The notes under the pieces are model-generated. The model made no database searches and was not told where the DNA came from. It saw nothing but the letters and a program-made list of their open reading frames with translations. A stretch of 64,000 nt of DNA from Nesterenkonia sp. (GTDB lineage: Bacteria; Actinomycetota; Actinomycetes; Actinomycetales; Micrococcaceae), in the NCBI RefSeq assembly GCF_029265375.1, contig NZ_JAJUJJ010000006.1, forward strand, positions 1 through 64,000, read 5' to 3'. The position numbers and the translations under genes were made by a program. Positions 28,564 to 38,395 of the stretch are shown here, in pieces. Numbering within the stretch: position 1 is the stretch's first letter; the number at the start of each line of letters is the position of its first letter.

Positions 28564-28773
28564 GCGCTTCCACCTGAGGGTGGAGACGTGCCCTGACCCA
28601 CAGCTCAATACAGACACGGCAGTGCAGCTCGCGCGAGCTGGCGAGCACACCTCCGGTTCCCGAAGGCCGGAGACCCGACGACGGCGCCCCCTCCGGCGCC
28701 AGGTCCCCTGACAGGGTCCCGTAGGGGCCGCACTGCTGAAGACCTTCGGAAGAACACAAGGAGGACTGCCCGC

Positions 28774-29142
28774 ATGGCACGTCTGGCTGGTGTCGATATC
28801 CCCGACGCAAAGCGCGCGGAAATCGCACTCACTTATATCTACGGTGTCGGACGCACCCGCTCCCAGGAGGCCCTGGCCGCCACCGGGATCGACCCGAACA
28901 CCCGCGTGAAGGACCTGACTGACGATCAGCTGGTCGCTCTGCGTGACTACATCGAGGGCCACTACACGGTGGAGGGCGACCTGCGCCGCGAGGTGTCCGC
29001 CGATATCCGCCGCAAGGTCGAGATCGGCTCCTACGAGGGCCTGCGTCACCGCCGCGGTCTGCCTGTCCGCGGACAGCGCACCAAGACCAACGCGCGCACC
29101 CGCAAGGGCCCGAAGAAGACCGTGGCAGGCAAGAAGAAGTAG
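28774..29142 (+). CDS. rpsM: 30S ribosomal protein S13
   Basis: S13 of 122 residues in the 30S head touches tRNA and L5. [14 protein letters not shown] and [19 protein letters not shown] are signatures. ATG 28774 follows AAGGAGG. A 210-base leader after rpmJ contains several GC hairpins (for example 28567-28585) and may hold an autoregulatory site, which I cannot assign. Confidence 0.98.
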   Translation: MARLAGVDIPDAKRAEIALTYIYGVGRTRSQEALAATGIDPNTRVKDLTDDQLVALRDYIEGHYTVEGDLRREVSADIRRKVEIGSYEGLRHRRGLPVRGQRTKTNARTRKGPKKTVAGKKK

Positions 29143-29154
29143 TCAGGAGAGACA

Positions 29155-29556
29155 ATGCCCCCCAAGACTCGTACAGCGGCGCGCAAGCCCCGCCGCCGCG
29201 CAAGCAAGAACATCACCCAGGGTCAGGCTCACATCAAGTCGACCTTCAACAACACGATCGTCTCCATCACCGACCCCACCGGCGCTGTGGTGTCCTGGGC
29301 CTCCTCCGGCGAGGTCGGGTTCAAGGGCTCCCGCAAGTCCACCCCGTTCGCCGCGCAGATGGCCGCTGAGCAGGCCGCCAAGCGCGCCCAGGAGCACGGG
29401 ATGAAGAAGGTCGACGTCTTCGTCAAGGGCCCCGGGTCCGGCCGCGAGACGGCCATCCGGTCCCTGCAGGCCGCCGGCCTGGAGGTCGGATCCATCCAGG
29501 ACGTCACTCCCTCGGCGCACAATGGCTGCCGCCCGCCCAAGCGCCGTCGCGTCTGA
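29155..29556 (+). CDS. rpsK: 30S ribosomal protein S11
   Basis: S11 of 133 residues lies at the 30S platform. [20 protein letters not shown] and the end [11 protein letters not shown] are signatures. It starts 12 bases after rpsM. As in many actinobacteria, rpsD does not follow in this cluster. Confidence 0.98.
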   Translation: MPPKTRTAARKPRRRASKNITQGQAHIKSTFNNTIVSITDPTGAVVSWASSGEVGFKGSRKSTPFAAQMAAEQAAKRAQEHGMKKVDVFVKGPGSGRETAIRSLQAAGLEVGSIQDVTPSAHNGCRPPKRRRV

Positions 29557-29593
29557 CGCGGCTTCTTTCGCCCCTCATCCCTGACTGACCAGG

Positions 29594-29628
29594 CCCTGCG
29601 AGTCGCGGCCAGCCCGCCGCTCGCAGGG
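29594..29628 (+). terminator. Hairpin between rpsK and rpoA
   Basis: CCCTGCGAG (29594-29602) pairs with CTCGCAGGG (29620-29628). There is no T-run, so it could be an attenuator or an RNA processing site rather than a full terminator. Confidence 0.5.
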
Positions 29629-29693
29629 ACTTGAGCATCACCACTGAACTGAGAATGCGTCATATAGCGGATGCACTCTGAAAGGAATCACCA

Positions 29694-30713
29694 GTGCTCA
29701 TTGCACAGCGCCCCACGCTGACTGAAGAAGTCGTCGACGAGACCCGCTCCCGGTTCGTCATCGAGCCTCTGGAGCCGGGCTTCGGCTACACCCTGGGCAA
29801 CTCCCTGCGCCGCACCCTGCTCTCCTCGATCCCCGGTGCTGCCGTGACCAGCATCCGGATCGACGGCGTCCTCCACGAGTTCAGCACCATCACTGGTGCC
29901 AAGGAGGACGTCACCGAGCTGGTGCTCAACATCAAGAAGCTCGCCATCTCCTCCGAGCACGACGAGCCGGTGGTGGCCTACCTCCGCAAGGAGGGCCCCG
30001 GCCCCGTGACCGCCGCCGACATCACCCCGCCGGCCGGTGTGGAGTTCCACAACCAGGACCTGCAGCTGCTGACCCTCAACGAGGACGGCAAGCTGGACCT
30101 GGAGCTGACCATCGAGCGCGGACGCGGCTACGTCTCCGCCGCGATGAACAAGCTGGAGGACTCGGAGATCGGCCGCATCCCGGTCGACTCCATCTACTCC
30201 CCGGTGGTCAAGGTCAGCTACAAGGTGGAAGCCACCCGTGTGGAGCAGCGCACCGACTTCGACAAGCTGACCATCGACGTGGAGACCAAGCCGTCCCTGC
30301 CTCCGCGCGATGCGCTGGCCTCGGCAGGCTCCACTCTGGTGGAGCTGTTCACCCTGGCCCGCGAGCTGAACTTCTCCGCCGAGGGCATCGAGATCGGCCC
30401 CTCGCCGACCGACGCCGCCCTGGCGGCCGATATGGCTCTGCCGATCGAGGACCTGGAGCTCACGGTGCGCTCCTACAACTGCCTCAAGCGGGAGGGCATC
30501 CACACCATCGGTGAGCTCACCGCTCGCTCCGAGGCCGACCTGATGGACATCCGGAACTTCGGTGCCAAGTCCATCGACGAGGTCAAGGAGAAGCTGGCCG
30601 AGTACAACCTCCAGCTGAAGGACTCCCCGGAGGGCTTCGACCCGACGGCGGCTCGCTTCGCAGCGGATGAGGGCGAGTACGACGACGACGCCGGAGCCCA
30701 GTTCTCAAACTGA
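29694..30713 (+). CDS. rpoA: RNA polymerase alpha subunit
   Basis: Alpha of 339 residues. The N-terminal domain (dimerisation; [20 protein letters not shown]) spans about 1-230. The C-terminal domain ([20 protein letters not shown] then [13 protein letters not shown]) spans about 245-320 and contacts UP elements and activators. The tail is acidic (EGEYDDDAG). GTG 29694 follows GAAAGGAATCACCA. Confidence 0.98.
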   Translation: MLIAQRPTLTEEVVDETRSRFVIEPLEPGFGYTLGNSLRRTLLSSIPGAAVTSIRIDGVLHEFSTITGAKEDVTELVLNIKKLAISSEHDEPVVAYLRKEGPGPVTAADITPPAGVEFHNQDLQLLTLNEDGKLDLELTIERGRGYVSAAMNKLEDSEIGRIPVDSIYSPVVKVSYKVEATRVEQRTDFDKLTIDVETKPSLPPRDALASAGSTLVELFTLARELNFSAEGIEIGPSPTDAALAADMALPIEDLELTVRSYNCLKREGIHTIGELTARSEADLMDIRNFGAKSIDEVKEKLAEYNLQLKDSPEGFDPTAARFAADEGEYDDDAGAQFSN

Positions 30714-30778
30714 GCCGGCTCGAACCACGACATTCGTGCTCGCCGCCGGTGAGCGCAACACCATAGGAGTAAGAGACC

Positions 30779-31351
30779 ATGCCTACCCCCACCAAGGGAC
30801 CGCGTCTGGGCGGCAGCCCGGCGCACGAGAAGCAGATTCTGGCGAACCTCGCCGTCAATCTGTTCGAGCACCGCTCGATCACCACCACCGTCACCAAGGC
30901 CAAGCGGCTGCGCCCCTACGCCGAGCGGCTGATCACCAAGGCCAAGCAGGGCGACCTGGCTGCCCGCCGCCAGGTGGTGGCCAAGCTCAGCGCCGCCAAC
31001 GCCACCAACCAGGCCGTGGTGCATGAGCTGTTCACCGTCATCGCTCCGGCCATGGCCGAGCGGGAGGGCGGCTACACCCGCATCACCAAGATCGGCAACC
31101 GCAAGGGCGACAACGCTCCCATGGCGGTCATCGAGCTGGTGATGGAGCCGGTCTCCCCGAAGCAGAAGGTGGTCCAGGACGCCGAGCGCGCCGCCGCTGC
31201 CGCCGCTGACCAGGAGGAGCCCGCTGAGGACGTGACCGAGGCGGAGGAGCAGACCCCGGAGGTCTCCGATGAGACCGCTTCTGAGACCCCGGCGGATACT
31301 GAGTCCGACGAGGCCGCTGCTGAGGCAGCCGCCGAGGACGAGAAGGAGTAA
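30779..31351 (+). CDS. rplQ: 50S ribosomal protein L17 with long acidic tail
   Basis: L17 of 190 residues sits at the tunnel exit. [20 protein letters not shown] and [20 protein letters not shown] are signatures. The core ends near residue 130; about 60 alanine/glutamate-rich residues follow, compared with about 127 in E. coli. ATG 30779 follows AGGAGTAAGAG. It is last of the alpha operon. Confidence 0.97.
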   Translation: MPTPTKGPRLGGSPAHEKQILANLAVNLFEHRSITTTVTKAKRLRPYAERLITKAKQGDLAARRQVVAKLSAANATNQAVVHELFTVIAPAMAEREGGYTRITKIGNRKGDNAPMAVIELVMEPVSPKQKVVQDAERAAAAAADQEEPAEDVTEAEEQTPEVSDETASETPADTESDEAAAEAAAEDEKE

Positions 31352-31373
31352 TCCTCCCGTCCCGGACTGCACT

Positions 31374-31409
31374 GTGTGGGGCCTGGCCGCCTGCGGCCGG
31401 GCCCCACAC
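31374..31409 (+). terminator. Terminator after rplQ
   Basis: A near-perfect 17-bp stem with one T-G pair starts at GTGTGGGGCC (31374-31383) and ends at GGCCCCACAC (31400-31409) around a 2-base CT tip. It is the strongest hairpin in the cluster. Confidence 0.85.
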
Positions 31410-31456
31410 GTGTATCCGGGCCCAGAAGCCCGCTGCTGCCCGATAGGCTGACAGCC

Positions 31457-32290
31457 ATGCCCAGAATTCGCCTGGACCTGGCCTATGACGGCAACGCCTA
31501 TAAAGGGTGGGCGGCCCAGCCCGGGCTGCGCACCGTCGAAGGCGTGCTGCGCGAGGCCCTGGCCACCCTCATCCGCCGTGAGGTGCCGGTGGTGGTGGCC
31601 GGCCGCACTGACGCCGGAGTCCATGCCCGCGGACAGGTAGTCCACTGCGACCTCACCGAGCAGGAATGGCAGAGGCTGGCCCGCGGCCGGGACATCTCAC
31701 CCGATGAGGCGCTGCTGCGCAGGCTCTCCGGAGTCCTGGGCCGCGAAGACGGCGCCGTAGTGGTCCACCGGGTGGGCAAGGTGCCCGCTGAGTTCGACGC
31801 CCGGTTCTCCGCACTCAGCCGCACCTACACCTACCGGATCGCAGACCAGCGGCAGCTGTGGGACCCGCTGCGACGCTGGGACACCGCCTGGGTGCGCCGC
31901 CGGCTGGACGAGCAGAGCATGCACGCCGAGGCCCTCAGCGTGGTGGGACTGCACGACTTCGGAAGCTTCTGCCGGCCGCGCGAGCACTCCACCACCATCA
32001 GGGACCTGCACTCCTTCACCATCGGCCGCGGCGACGACGGCGTGATCACCGCCGAGATCACAGCCGACGCCTTCTGCCACCACATGGTGCGCGCACTGAT
32101 CGGCGGATGCATAGACGTCGGCGAAGGGCGCAGAGAACCCGGATGGCTGGCGGCCCGGCTCGCCGAGCCGTCCTGGGACCAGCGGGTCCGGCTCGCCCCG
32201 CCCCAGGGGCTGGTGCTGGAACGCGTGGACTACCCGGCCGAGCACCAGCTGGCCGCCCGCGCCGAACAGACCCGCGCGCTGCGCCGCTGA
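31457..32290 (+). CDS. truA: tRNA pseudouridine(38-40) synthase
   Basis: This 277-residue enzyme makes pseudouridine at anticodon-arm positions 38-40. The catalytic Asp is in VAGRTDAGVHARGQV; FCHHMVRALIGGCIDVG is the second signature. ATG 31457 sits 7 bases after TAGGCT (31444-31449) with no ribosome site, suggesting a leaderless mRNA. The rest of its neighbour set (rplM-rpsI) is displaced by a transporter gene. Confidence 0.96.
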   Translation: MPRIRLDLAYDGNAYKGWAAQPGLRTVEGVLREALATLIRREVPVVVAGRTDAGVHARGQVVHCDLTEQEWQRLARGRDISPDEALLRRLSGVLGREDGAVVVHRVGKVPAEFDARFSALSRTYTYRIADQRQLWDPLRRWDTAWVRRRLDEQSMHAEALSVVGLHDFGSFCRPREHSTTIRDLHSFTIGRGDDGVITAEITADAFCHHMVRALIGGCIDVGEGRREPGWLAARLAEPSWDQRVRLAPPQGLVLERVDYPAEHQLAARAEQTRALRR

Positions 32291-32553
32291 CCCGGCGGGC
32301 ACCCTCGGCCCCGGCCGATACCCCTGTTACCTCCTGTGACGGCGGCAATTATGAGTTTGCTCACCCACGCTGCACCATCCCGTGCGGCCATCAGCGAGCC
32401 GATCCCCGGGACGGCGGCGATCGCTGAGCGGAGCAGCGGCGCAGCCGCCCAGTCAGCACAGCGTCCCCGTCATGGTTCGGGGTCCATACTGCCCAGCGGC
32501 CGTTTTCCGGCCCAAGCACCTGAAGAGACCTCGGGCAGATAGGACCCCTACTG

Positions 32554-34008
32554 ATGAGCACAGAGACACGATCGTCGGAACCGGCTGCCGGCGCGGTCGT
32601 ATGGATCGTTCTGGTGGCCGCCTTCGGCGGCTTCCTGTTCGGCTTTGACACCGCGGTGATCAACGGCGCCGTCAGCCCCATTCGCCAAGCATTCGAGCTC
32701 GACGCCCTGATGAGCGGATTCAGCGTCTCCAGCGCGCTGCTGGGCTGCGTGATCGGCGCCTTCACCGGCGGCATGGTCTCCGACCGGGTGGGCCGCCAGA
32801 AGGCCATGCTCATCGCCGCCGGACTGTTCTTCATCTCCGCCATCGGCACCGGCCTGGTCTTCAGCGTCTACGACCTCGTTCTGTGGCGCGTGGTCGGCGG
32901 CATCGGGGTCGGTATGGCCTCGGTCATCGCGCCCGCCTACATCGCCGAGGTCTCCCCGGCGGCCTGGCGCGGCCGGCTCGGCTCCCTGTTCCAGCTGGCC
33001 ATCGTCATCGGCATCTTCATGGCAGCGGTCTCCAACGCGCTGTTCGCCAACCTGGCCGACGGCGCCGAGGGCATGCTGTGGCTGGGCCTGGAGGCCTGGC
33101 GGTGGATGTTCCTCTCCGAGGCAGCACCCGCGCTGGTCTACGGGATGCTCGCGCTGAGCATTCCCGAGTCCCCGCGCTACCTGGTATCCCGCGGCAGAAC
33201 CGACGACGCCGCAGCAGTGCTCACCGACGTCGTCGGCATCAGCGAGAAGTCCGCGCTGACCGAGAAGATCGCCGAGATCCGCCGCACCATCAACCTGGAG
33301 GCCCGCCAGAAGCTGCGTGACCTCTTCCAGGGTCGGAAGCTGATGCCCATCGTCTGGGTCGGCATCGGGCTGGCGGTCTTCCAGCAGTTCGTGGGCATCA
33401 ACGTCATCTTCTACTACTCCACCACGCTGTGGCAGGCGGTAGGGATCGCCGAGGAGCAGGCGATGCTGGTGCAGGTGATCACCACCAGTGTGAACATCCT
33501 GGCCACCATCGTGGGCATCCTGCTGGTGGACAAAGTGGGCCGCCGCATCCCGCTGGCAGTGGGCTCGGCGGTGATGACAGTCGGGCTGCTGACCATGGCG
33601 GTGGCCTTCTCACAGGCCATCGAATCGCAGACCACCAATGAGTTCGGCGACGTCGAAACCGTGGTATCCCTGCCGGAGCCGTGGGGAATGATCGCTCTGG
33701 TGGCCGCCAATGTGTTCGTGCTCGGATTCGGGGCCACCTGGGGGCCGTTCATGTGGCTGATGCTCGGCGAGATGTTCCCCAACCGGGTGCGTGCGGTGGC
33801 CCTGGGCGTGGCCAGCGCCTTCAACTGGGGATCCAACTTCCTGGTCTCCTCACTGTTCCCGCAGATGGCCGAGCTCTCGCTGGTCTTCGCCTACGGCTTC
33901 TACGGGGCCAGCGCTCTGCTGAGCCTGATCTTCGTGCTCAAGTGGGTTCCGGAGACCAAGGGCCGGGAGATCGAAGAGATGGAGTCCAGCGCCCACGCCC
34001 GCCGCTGA
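32554..34008 (+). CDS. MFS sugar porter (sugar:H+ symporter family)
   Basis: This 484-residue membrane protein of about 12 helices belongs to the sugar porter family. The signatures are GGFLFGFDTAVINGA in helix 1, DRVGRQKAM in loop 2-3, PESPRYLVSRGR before the central loop, QQFVGINVIFYY in helix 7, DKVGRR, and PETKGREIEEME after helix 12. The substrate is probably a hexose or pentose, but the sequence does not say which. The start ATG 32554 lies 8 bases after TAGGAC with no clear ribosome site. Placed between truA and rplM and bounded by terminators, it is a lineage-specific insertion in a conserved block. The preceding gap 32291-32553 holds no other gene. Confidence 0.9.
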   Translation: MSTETRSSEPAAGAVVWIVLVAAFGGFLFGFDTAVINGAVSPIRQAFELDALMSGFSVSSALLGCVIGAFTGGMVSDRVGRQKAMLIAAGLFFISAIGTGLVFSVYDLVLWRVVGGIGVGMASVIAPAYIAEVSPAAWRGRLGSLFQLAIVIGIFMAAVSNALFANLADGAEGMLWLGLEAWRWMFLSEAAPALVYGMLALSIPESPRYLVSRGRTDDAAAVLTDVVGISEKSALTEKIAEIRRTINLEARQKLRDLFQGRKLMPIVWVGIGLAVFQQFVGINVIFYYSTTLWQAVGIAEEQAMLVQVITTSVNILATIVGILLVDKVGRRIPLAVGSAVMTVGLLTMAVAFSQAIESQTTNEFGDVETVVSLPEPWGMIALVAANVFVLGFGATWGPFMWLMLGEMFPNRVRAVALGVASAFNWGSNFLVSSLFPQMAELSLVFAYGFYGASALLSLIFVLKWVPETKGREIEEMESSAHARR

Positions 34009-34020
34009 GAGAGCAGCAGG

Positions 34021-34103
34021 CAGAAGCCCCCTCGGCCGTCGCGCCTGGTGCCCGGGTCAGGATGCCCGGGACCGTGCGCGTTGCCTCGGCCAGGGGGCTT
34101 CTG
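34021..34103 (+). terminator. Terminator after the sugar porter
   Basis: CAGAAGCCCCCT (34021-34032) pairs perfectly with AGGGGGCTTCTG (34092-34103). An inner CCCGGG stem lies within the long loop. The right arm falls inside the rplM promoter spacer. Confidence 0.75.
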
Positions 34104-34109
34104 TATAGT
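34081..34109 (+). promoter_or_regulatory. rplM promoter
   Basis: TTGCCT (34081-34086) and TATAGT (34104-34109) are separated by exactly 17 bases. The promoter overlaps the upstream terminator. A leader of about 230 bases without a recognised element runs to rplM. Confidence 0.75.
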
Positions 34110-34345
34110 TAATAGCTGTTGTGCGTGTCCACCCCTGCCCGGGCGCGTGTCGAGGCGGCTCAGTTGCATGGCCACACAGCCTCCACGAGCGGGTCGGGGA
34201 ACCTACGGGCTCGGCATCGCTTCAGCCCTCACCTGAAGCGCCGATTGCACACCCGCAAATGAACAGCCGCTCGACCGCTGCGCCTCTCACACGCGGCGGG
34301 AACAGTGCGCTGACCGTAGAACACCGACCGTAAGGCAAACCAACC

Positions 34346-34789
34346 GTGCGTACGTACACCCCTAAAGAAGGCGACGCCGACCGTCAGTGGCACGTCATCG
34401 ACGCCACCGACGTCGTTCTCGGCCGTCTTGCCACTCACGCCGCAGCGCTGCTGCGCGGCAAGCACAAGCCGACTTTCGCCCCCCACCAGGACATGGGCGA
34501 CTTCGTCATCATCATCAACGCCGAGAAGGTCGCCGTCACCGGCGACAAGGCATCCAAGAAGCGCTACTGGCGGCACTCCGGCTTCCCCGGCGGCATCAAG
34601 TCCATCAGCTTCGAGGACATGATCCAGCGCTACCCCACCCGTGCGGTGGAGCAGGCCGTGAAGGGCATGCTGCCCCACAACAAGCTGGGCCGCGCGCAGC
34701 TGAAGAAGCTGCGGGTCTACGCAGGCAGCGAGCATCCGCACGCCGCTCAGCAGCCCAAGCCGTTTGAAATCTCCCAGGTCGCTCAGTAG
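34346..34789 (+). CDS. rplM: 50S ribosomal protein L13
   Basis: L13 of 147 residues is an early 50S assembly protein. The signature [20 protein letters not shown] and [20 protein letters not shown] are present. GTG 34346 is the start; no strong ribosome site is seen (AAGGCAAA upstream). rpsI follows after 40 bases. Confidence 0.97.
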   Translation: MRTYTPKEGDADRQWHVIDATDVVLGRLATHAAALLRGKHKPTFAPHQDMGDFVIIINAEKVAVTGDKASKKRYWRHSGFPGGIKSISFEDMIQRYPTRAVEQAVKGMLPHNKLGRAQLKKLRVYAGSEHPHAAQQPKPFEISQVAQ

Positions 34790-34829
34790 TCCTGGCCACC
34801 ACCGCACTTAGGAACGTTTAAGGAGAACC

Positions 34830-35330
34830 GTGGCTCAGAACACTGAAGAGCTCACCGAGACCGAGGGGCTGACCAGCTACACCTCGGAATCTGCACAGAC
34901 CACCACCACCGAGCCCACCGAGACCGAGCGCGCCCCGCTGACGGTCCCCGGTGCAGCCATCGGCCGCCGCAAGCGCGCCCGCGCCCGCGTGCGTCTGGTG
35001 CCCGGCACCGGCACCTGGACCATCAACGGTCGCAGCCTGGAGGACTACTTCCCCAATAAGCTGCACCAGCAGGAGGTCAGCGACCCCTTCACCCTGCTGG
35101 GACTCGAAGGCGCCTACGACGTCATCGCCCGCATCGACGGCGGCGGCCCCTCCGGCCAGGCCGGTGCACTGCGCCTGGGCATCTCCCGGGCCCTGAACGG
35201 CATCGACCGTGACCACAACCGCCCGGCCCTGAAGAAGGCCGGCTTCCTGACCCGCGACGATCGCGCCGTGGAGCGGAAGAAGGCCGGCCTGAAGAAGGCC
35301 CGCAAGGCTCCGCAGTACTCGAAGCGCTGA
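34830..35330 (+). CDS. rpsI: 30S ribosomal protein S9 with N-terminal extension
   Basis: S9 of 166 residues; its C-terminal arm ([12 protein letters not shown]) reaches the P-site tRNA. The core begins near residue 45 ([17 protein letters not shown]), after a threonine/glutamate-rich extension. E. coli S9 is 130 residues. GTG 34830 follows AAGGAGAA. Confidence 0.97.
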   Translation: MAQNTEELTETEGLTSYTSESAQTTTTEPTETERAPLTVPGAAIGRRKRARARVRLVPGTGTWTINGRSLEDYFPNKLHQQEVSDPFTLLGLEGAYDVIARIDGGGPSGQAGALRLGISRALNGIDRDHNRPALKKAGFLTRDDRAVERKKAGLKKARKAPQYSKR

Positions 35331-35344
35331 TCACAGCTTCACTA

Positions 35345-35383
35345 CGAAAATGCCCCGTCGCGGAAAGCGGCGGGGCATTTTCG
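35345..35383 (+). terminator. Terminator after rpsI
   Basis: CGAAAATGCCCCG (35345-35357) pairs perfectly with CGGGGCATTTTCG (35371-35383). The right arm has T-rich ends; this is a classical terminator. Confidence 0.88.
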
Positions 35384-35411
35384 TCTCCACCAGACTAGAC
35401 TCACTCTCAAT

Positions 35412-36764
35412 ATGACCAGATTGTTCGGCACAGACGGTGTCCGTGGTGTGGCCAATGGGCTGCTGACTGCGGAGTTGGCGCTGCGTTTGTCTCAGGCTGC
35501 TGCGGTGGTGCTGGGGCATCGGCGGGCACGTTCGGGGCAGCGGCCCCGGGCGGTGCTGGCCCGTGATCCTCGGGTTTCGGGGGAGTTCCTCTCCGCCGCG
35601 GTGGAGGCGGGGCTGGCCTCCTCGGGGGTGGATGTCTTCGATGCGGGGGTGCTGCCGACTCCTGCTGCTGCGTTCCTGGTAGCTGATGTGGATGCCGATT
35701 TCGGGGTGATGATCTCGGCTTCGCACAATCCGGCTGGCGATAATGGGATCAAGTTCCTCGGCCGGGGCGGCCATAAGCTCGATGACCGGCTGGAGGATGA
35801 GATTGAGCTGCAGATGTCGCAGGATCCGCCGCTGCCCACCGGCGCTGATGTGGGCCGGGTGAAGCGGTTCTCTGATGCTGAGGACCGGTATGTGGTGCAT
35901 CTGCTGCAGTCGCTGGGCGGGGTCTCGCTGCAGGGGCTGAAGATTGTGATTGATTGTGCCCACGGGGCGGCCAGCGGCTGCTCTCCGGAGGCCTTCGCAG
36001 CTGCTGGGGCCGAGGTGGTGGTCATCGGGGCTGAGCCTGATGGGCTGAATATCAATGACGGGGTCGGCTCGACCCATCTGGATCCGCTGTGCGAGGCGGT
36101 GGTCGCCCACGACGCTGATTTCGGGGTGGCCCATGATGGGGATGCTGACCGGTGCCTGGCGGTGGATCACACCGGCGCGGTGGTCGATGGCGATCAGATC
36201 ATGGGCGTGCTGGCGCTGGGGCTGAAGCAGGCTGGTCGGCTGGCTGAGGACACTCTGGTGGTCACGGTGATGAGCAATCTGGGGCTGAAGCTGGGGATGG
36301 CTCAGGCCGGTATCGAGCTGGTGGAGACCAAAGTCGGGGACCGGTATGTGCTGGAGGCGATGCGAGCCGGCGGCTATTCCTTAGGCGGGGAGCAGTCGGG
36401 ACATCTGATCTTTGCTGACTACGCCACCACTGGTGATGGTGTGCTCACCGGACTGCAGCTGGCTGCCCGGGTGGCTGCCACCGGCCGGAGCCTGCAGGAC
36501 CTAGCCGCTGAGGCAATGACCCGGCTGCCGCAGGTGCTGGTCAACGTCCGCGGGGTGGACAAAGCGCGGGTGGCCAGCGATGAGCGGATCCAGCAGGCAG
36601 TCGCTGCTGCCCAGTCCCGGCTGGGCGATTCGGGCCGGGTGCTGCTGCGTCCCTCCGGCACTGAGCCGGTGGTGCGGGTGATGGTCGAAGCCACCACCGC
36701 TGAGACAGCCCAGAGCGAATCAGACCTGCTGGCCGAAGCCGTCCGCACCCACCTGGCCCTCTGA
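35412..36764 (+). CDS. glmM: Phosphoglucosamine mutase
   Basis: This 450-residue enzyme converts glucosamine-6-phosphate to glucosamine-1-phosphate for UDP-GlcNAc. The phosphoserine loop [13 protein letters not shown] is near residue 101, the Mg loop is DGDADRC, and the phosphate loop is [15 protein letters not shown] 35412 lies 10 bases after TAGACT (35396-35401), so the leader is very short. Codon use is odd: many GCT, GAT, GGG and ATT codons, unlike its neighbours but like glmS. It is convergent with mscL. Confidence 0.97.
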   Translation: MTRLFGTDGVRGVANGLLTAELALRLSQAAAVVLGHRRARSGQRPRAVLARDPRVSGEFLSAAVEAGLASSGVDVFDAGVLPTPAAAFLVADVDADFGVMISASHNPAGDNGIKFLGRGGHKLDDRLEDEIELQMSQDPPLPTGADVGRVKRFSDAEDRYVVHLLQSLGGVSLQGLKIVIDCAHGAASGCSPEAFAAAGAEVVVIGAEPDGLNINDGVGSTHLDPLCEAVVAHDADFGVAHDGDADRCLAVDHTGAVVDGDQIMGVLALGLKQAGRLAEDTLVVTVMSNLGLKLGMAQAGIELVETKVGDRYVLEAMRAGGYSLGGEQSGHLIFADYATTGDGVLTGLQLAARVAATGRSLQDLAAEAMTRLPQVLVNVRGVDKARVASDERIQQAVAAAQSRLGDSGRVLLRPSGTEPVVRVMVEATTAETAQSESDLLAEAVRTHLAL

Positions 36765-36804
36765 TAAGCCCCGGCGGTGGGACCGGCGGTTCAGCGCCCG
36801 GGGG

Positions 36805-37338
36805 TCAGTCCCTGCCCCAGACGATGCTCTTCGCCCTGCCCAGCAGCGACTGATCGCGCAGCTCGCGCTCCTTCTCTGCCGCCAACCGGGCCTCCTCAGC
36901 CTGACGCTCGGCCTCGACAGCGGCCGCGAACGCCTCCGGATTCACCTTCTCGGTCTGGACCTTCAGCTGGTCCCGGATCTCGGTGAGCAGCGCCAGCTGG
37001 GGATCCACCGGCACCTCCGGGCCGCCCAGAGCCCGGTTCCGGGCTTCGATCATCTTGTTCATCGGCAGGATCACCACAAAGTAGATGGCCGCCGCGATGA
37101 GCAGGAAGTTCACCACTGCTGTCAGCAGCACTCCGAACTGGATGGGCGGGCCGTCCAGCACGGTGACGGCGAAGAGATTGTCGAAGTCCGGTTCGCCGAC
37201 CAGGGACGCGATCAGCGGCATCAGCACGTTCTCCACCAGCGCGTTGACCACTGCGCCGAAGGCGGTGCCGATGACCACTGCGGTCGCCAGATCCACCACG
37301 TTGCCCTGCGTCAGGAAAGCCTTGAATCCCTTGAACAT
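36805..37338 (-). CDS. mscL: Large-conductance mechanosensitive channel
   Basis: This 177-residue pentameric channel releases solutes on osmotic downshock. MFKGFKAFLTQGNVVDLATA then TAFGAVVNALVENVLMPLI forms TM1, and FLLIAAAIYFVVILPMNKM TM2. A charged, partly coiled-coil C-terminus of about 70 residues (EAERQAEEARLAAEKEREL) is longer than the usual 135-150 residue protein. Start 37338 lies 6 bases after TAGACT on the minus strand (37345-37350), so it is probably leaderless. Confidence 0.95.
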   Translation of the reverse strand: MFKGFKAFLTQGNVVDLATAVVIGTAFGAVVNALVENVLMPLIASLVGEPDFDNLFAVTVLDGPPIQFGVLLTAVVNFLLIAAAIYFVVILPMNKMIEARNRALGGPEVPVDPQLALLTEIRDQLKVQTEKVNPEAFAAAVEAERQAEEARLAAEKERELRDQSLLGRAKSIVWGRD

Positions 37339-37393
37339 GCCCTTAGTCTAAGCCGACGGCGATCCGGCAAGCGCGTCCCGCAGGCCCGTCAGG

Positions 37394-38395
37394 TCACTGC
37401 AGATAGGTCAGATGCCGCGGATCCGGCTCCGGCTGGTCGTACTCCGGAGCAGCAGGCTGGTCCCAGAACTCCTCCAGCGTCAGCTGCGACTCATGGACAG
37501 CGGCAGCAGTCTCCGTGCCCACATACCGCAGATGCCAGGGCTCATAGGGGTAGCCGGTGATGTGCTCCATCCCCTCCGGATAGCGGATGATGAAGCCGAA
37601 GCGGTGCGCGTTCTGCGCCACCCACTGGCCCTCGGGGGTGCTGGCGAAGCACTCGCCCAGAATGCACTCGGGGTTGGCCACAGAGATGACGTCAGCAGCC
37701 AACCCGGTCTGGTGCTCCGAGTATCCCGGCCGGGACATGTACAGGTCCGTCGCCTCAGTGCCGACCTCCGCATGCCGAGCGGAATAGATCTGCATCTGGT
37801 AGTCGAAGGACCGGTAGGCGCTGGTCAGACCCAGAATCATGCCATCCTCAGCGGCAGCGGCGAACATACTCTCCAGCGCCCGCGCGGGCTCTTCCCGCAG
37901 TGACATGGCCGCCTCCGGCCCGGCCAGGCGCACGTGGGGAATCACCAGGTCATCCGGTGCATAGTCCATCGGATCGAGGGGATTCTGCCGGTTGACCAGC
38001 ACATGGATGGACTCCGGATCCCAGCTGGGTTCGGTGGCCACACCCGAATCAGGCTCCTGTGCAGACTCAGTCTCGGCAGATCCCGTCTCTGCCGGCGGGG
38101 TCTCGGCTGCGGAGCTCGTCGGGGATTCCTCCGCGCTCTGCCGGTCTCCCGGTGTCTGCGCGGTCTGGGCAGCAGAGGGCGAAGCGTCGGCGTCGCTGCC
38201 GGGCGCGGGGCGAGTCTCGGAGGCGGTCGCAGGGGAGGAGAGCTCCGGCGCGGGAATGGTGGCGGCGTCGTCGTCGCCGTTCTGCGCGGCACATCCGGTG
38301 AGCAGCAGCGCGGCGGCGGCACCCAGTCCCGCCGCAGCGGACCGCACACGGGCGGCAGGCCAGCGGACAGGACGCGTGGCGGGCACAGCGATCAC
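37394..38395 (-). CDS. M15-family D-alanyl-D-alanine carboxypeptidase lipoprotein (VanY-like)
   Basis: This 333-residue predicted lipoprotein has an N-terminal signal ending in the lipobox LLLTGC, then a proline/glutamate-rich linker of about 90 residues. The zinc peptidase domain shows [13 protein letters not shown], the SxHxxGxxxD motif in [12 protein letters not shown], and PWHLRYVG. It would trim D-Ala from peptidoglycan stem peptides outside the cell. Start GTG 38395 overlaps the coaA stop by 4 bases, so the two are probably co-transcribed. Vancomycin resistance is not implied; no van genes are near. Confidence 0.9.
   Translation of the reverse strand: MIAVPATRPVRWPAARVRSAAAGLGAAAALLLTGCAAQNGDDDAATIPAPELSSPATASETRPAPGSDADASPSAAQTAQTPGDRQSAEESPTSSAAETPPAETGSAETESAQEPDSGVATEPSWDPESIHVLVNRQNPLDPMDYAPDDLVIPHVRLAGPEAAMSLREEPARALESMFAAAAEDGMILGLTSAYRSFDYQMQIYSARHAEVGTEATDLYMSRPGYSEHQTGLAADVISVANPECILGECFASTPEGQWVAQNAHRFGFIIRYPEGMEHITGYPYEPWHLRYVGTETAAAVHESQLTLEEFWDQPAAPEYDQPEPDPRHLTYLQ

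Noticed and set aside
37394..38395. Vancomycin resistance gene
   Set aside because: Only an M15 peptidase is seen; vanHAX and vanRS are absent, and such lipoproteins are common cell-wall enzymes.
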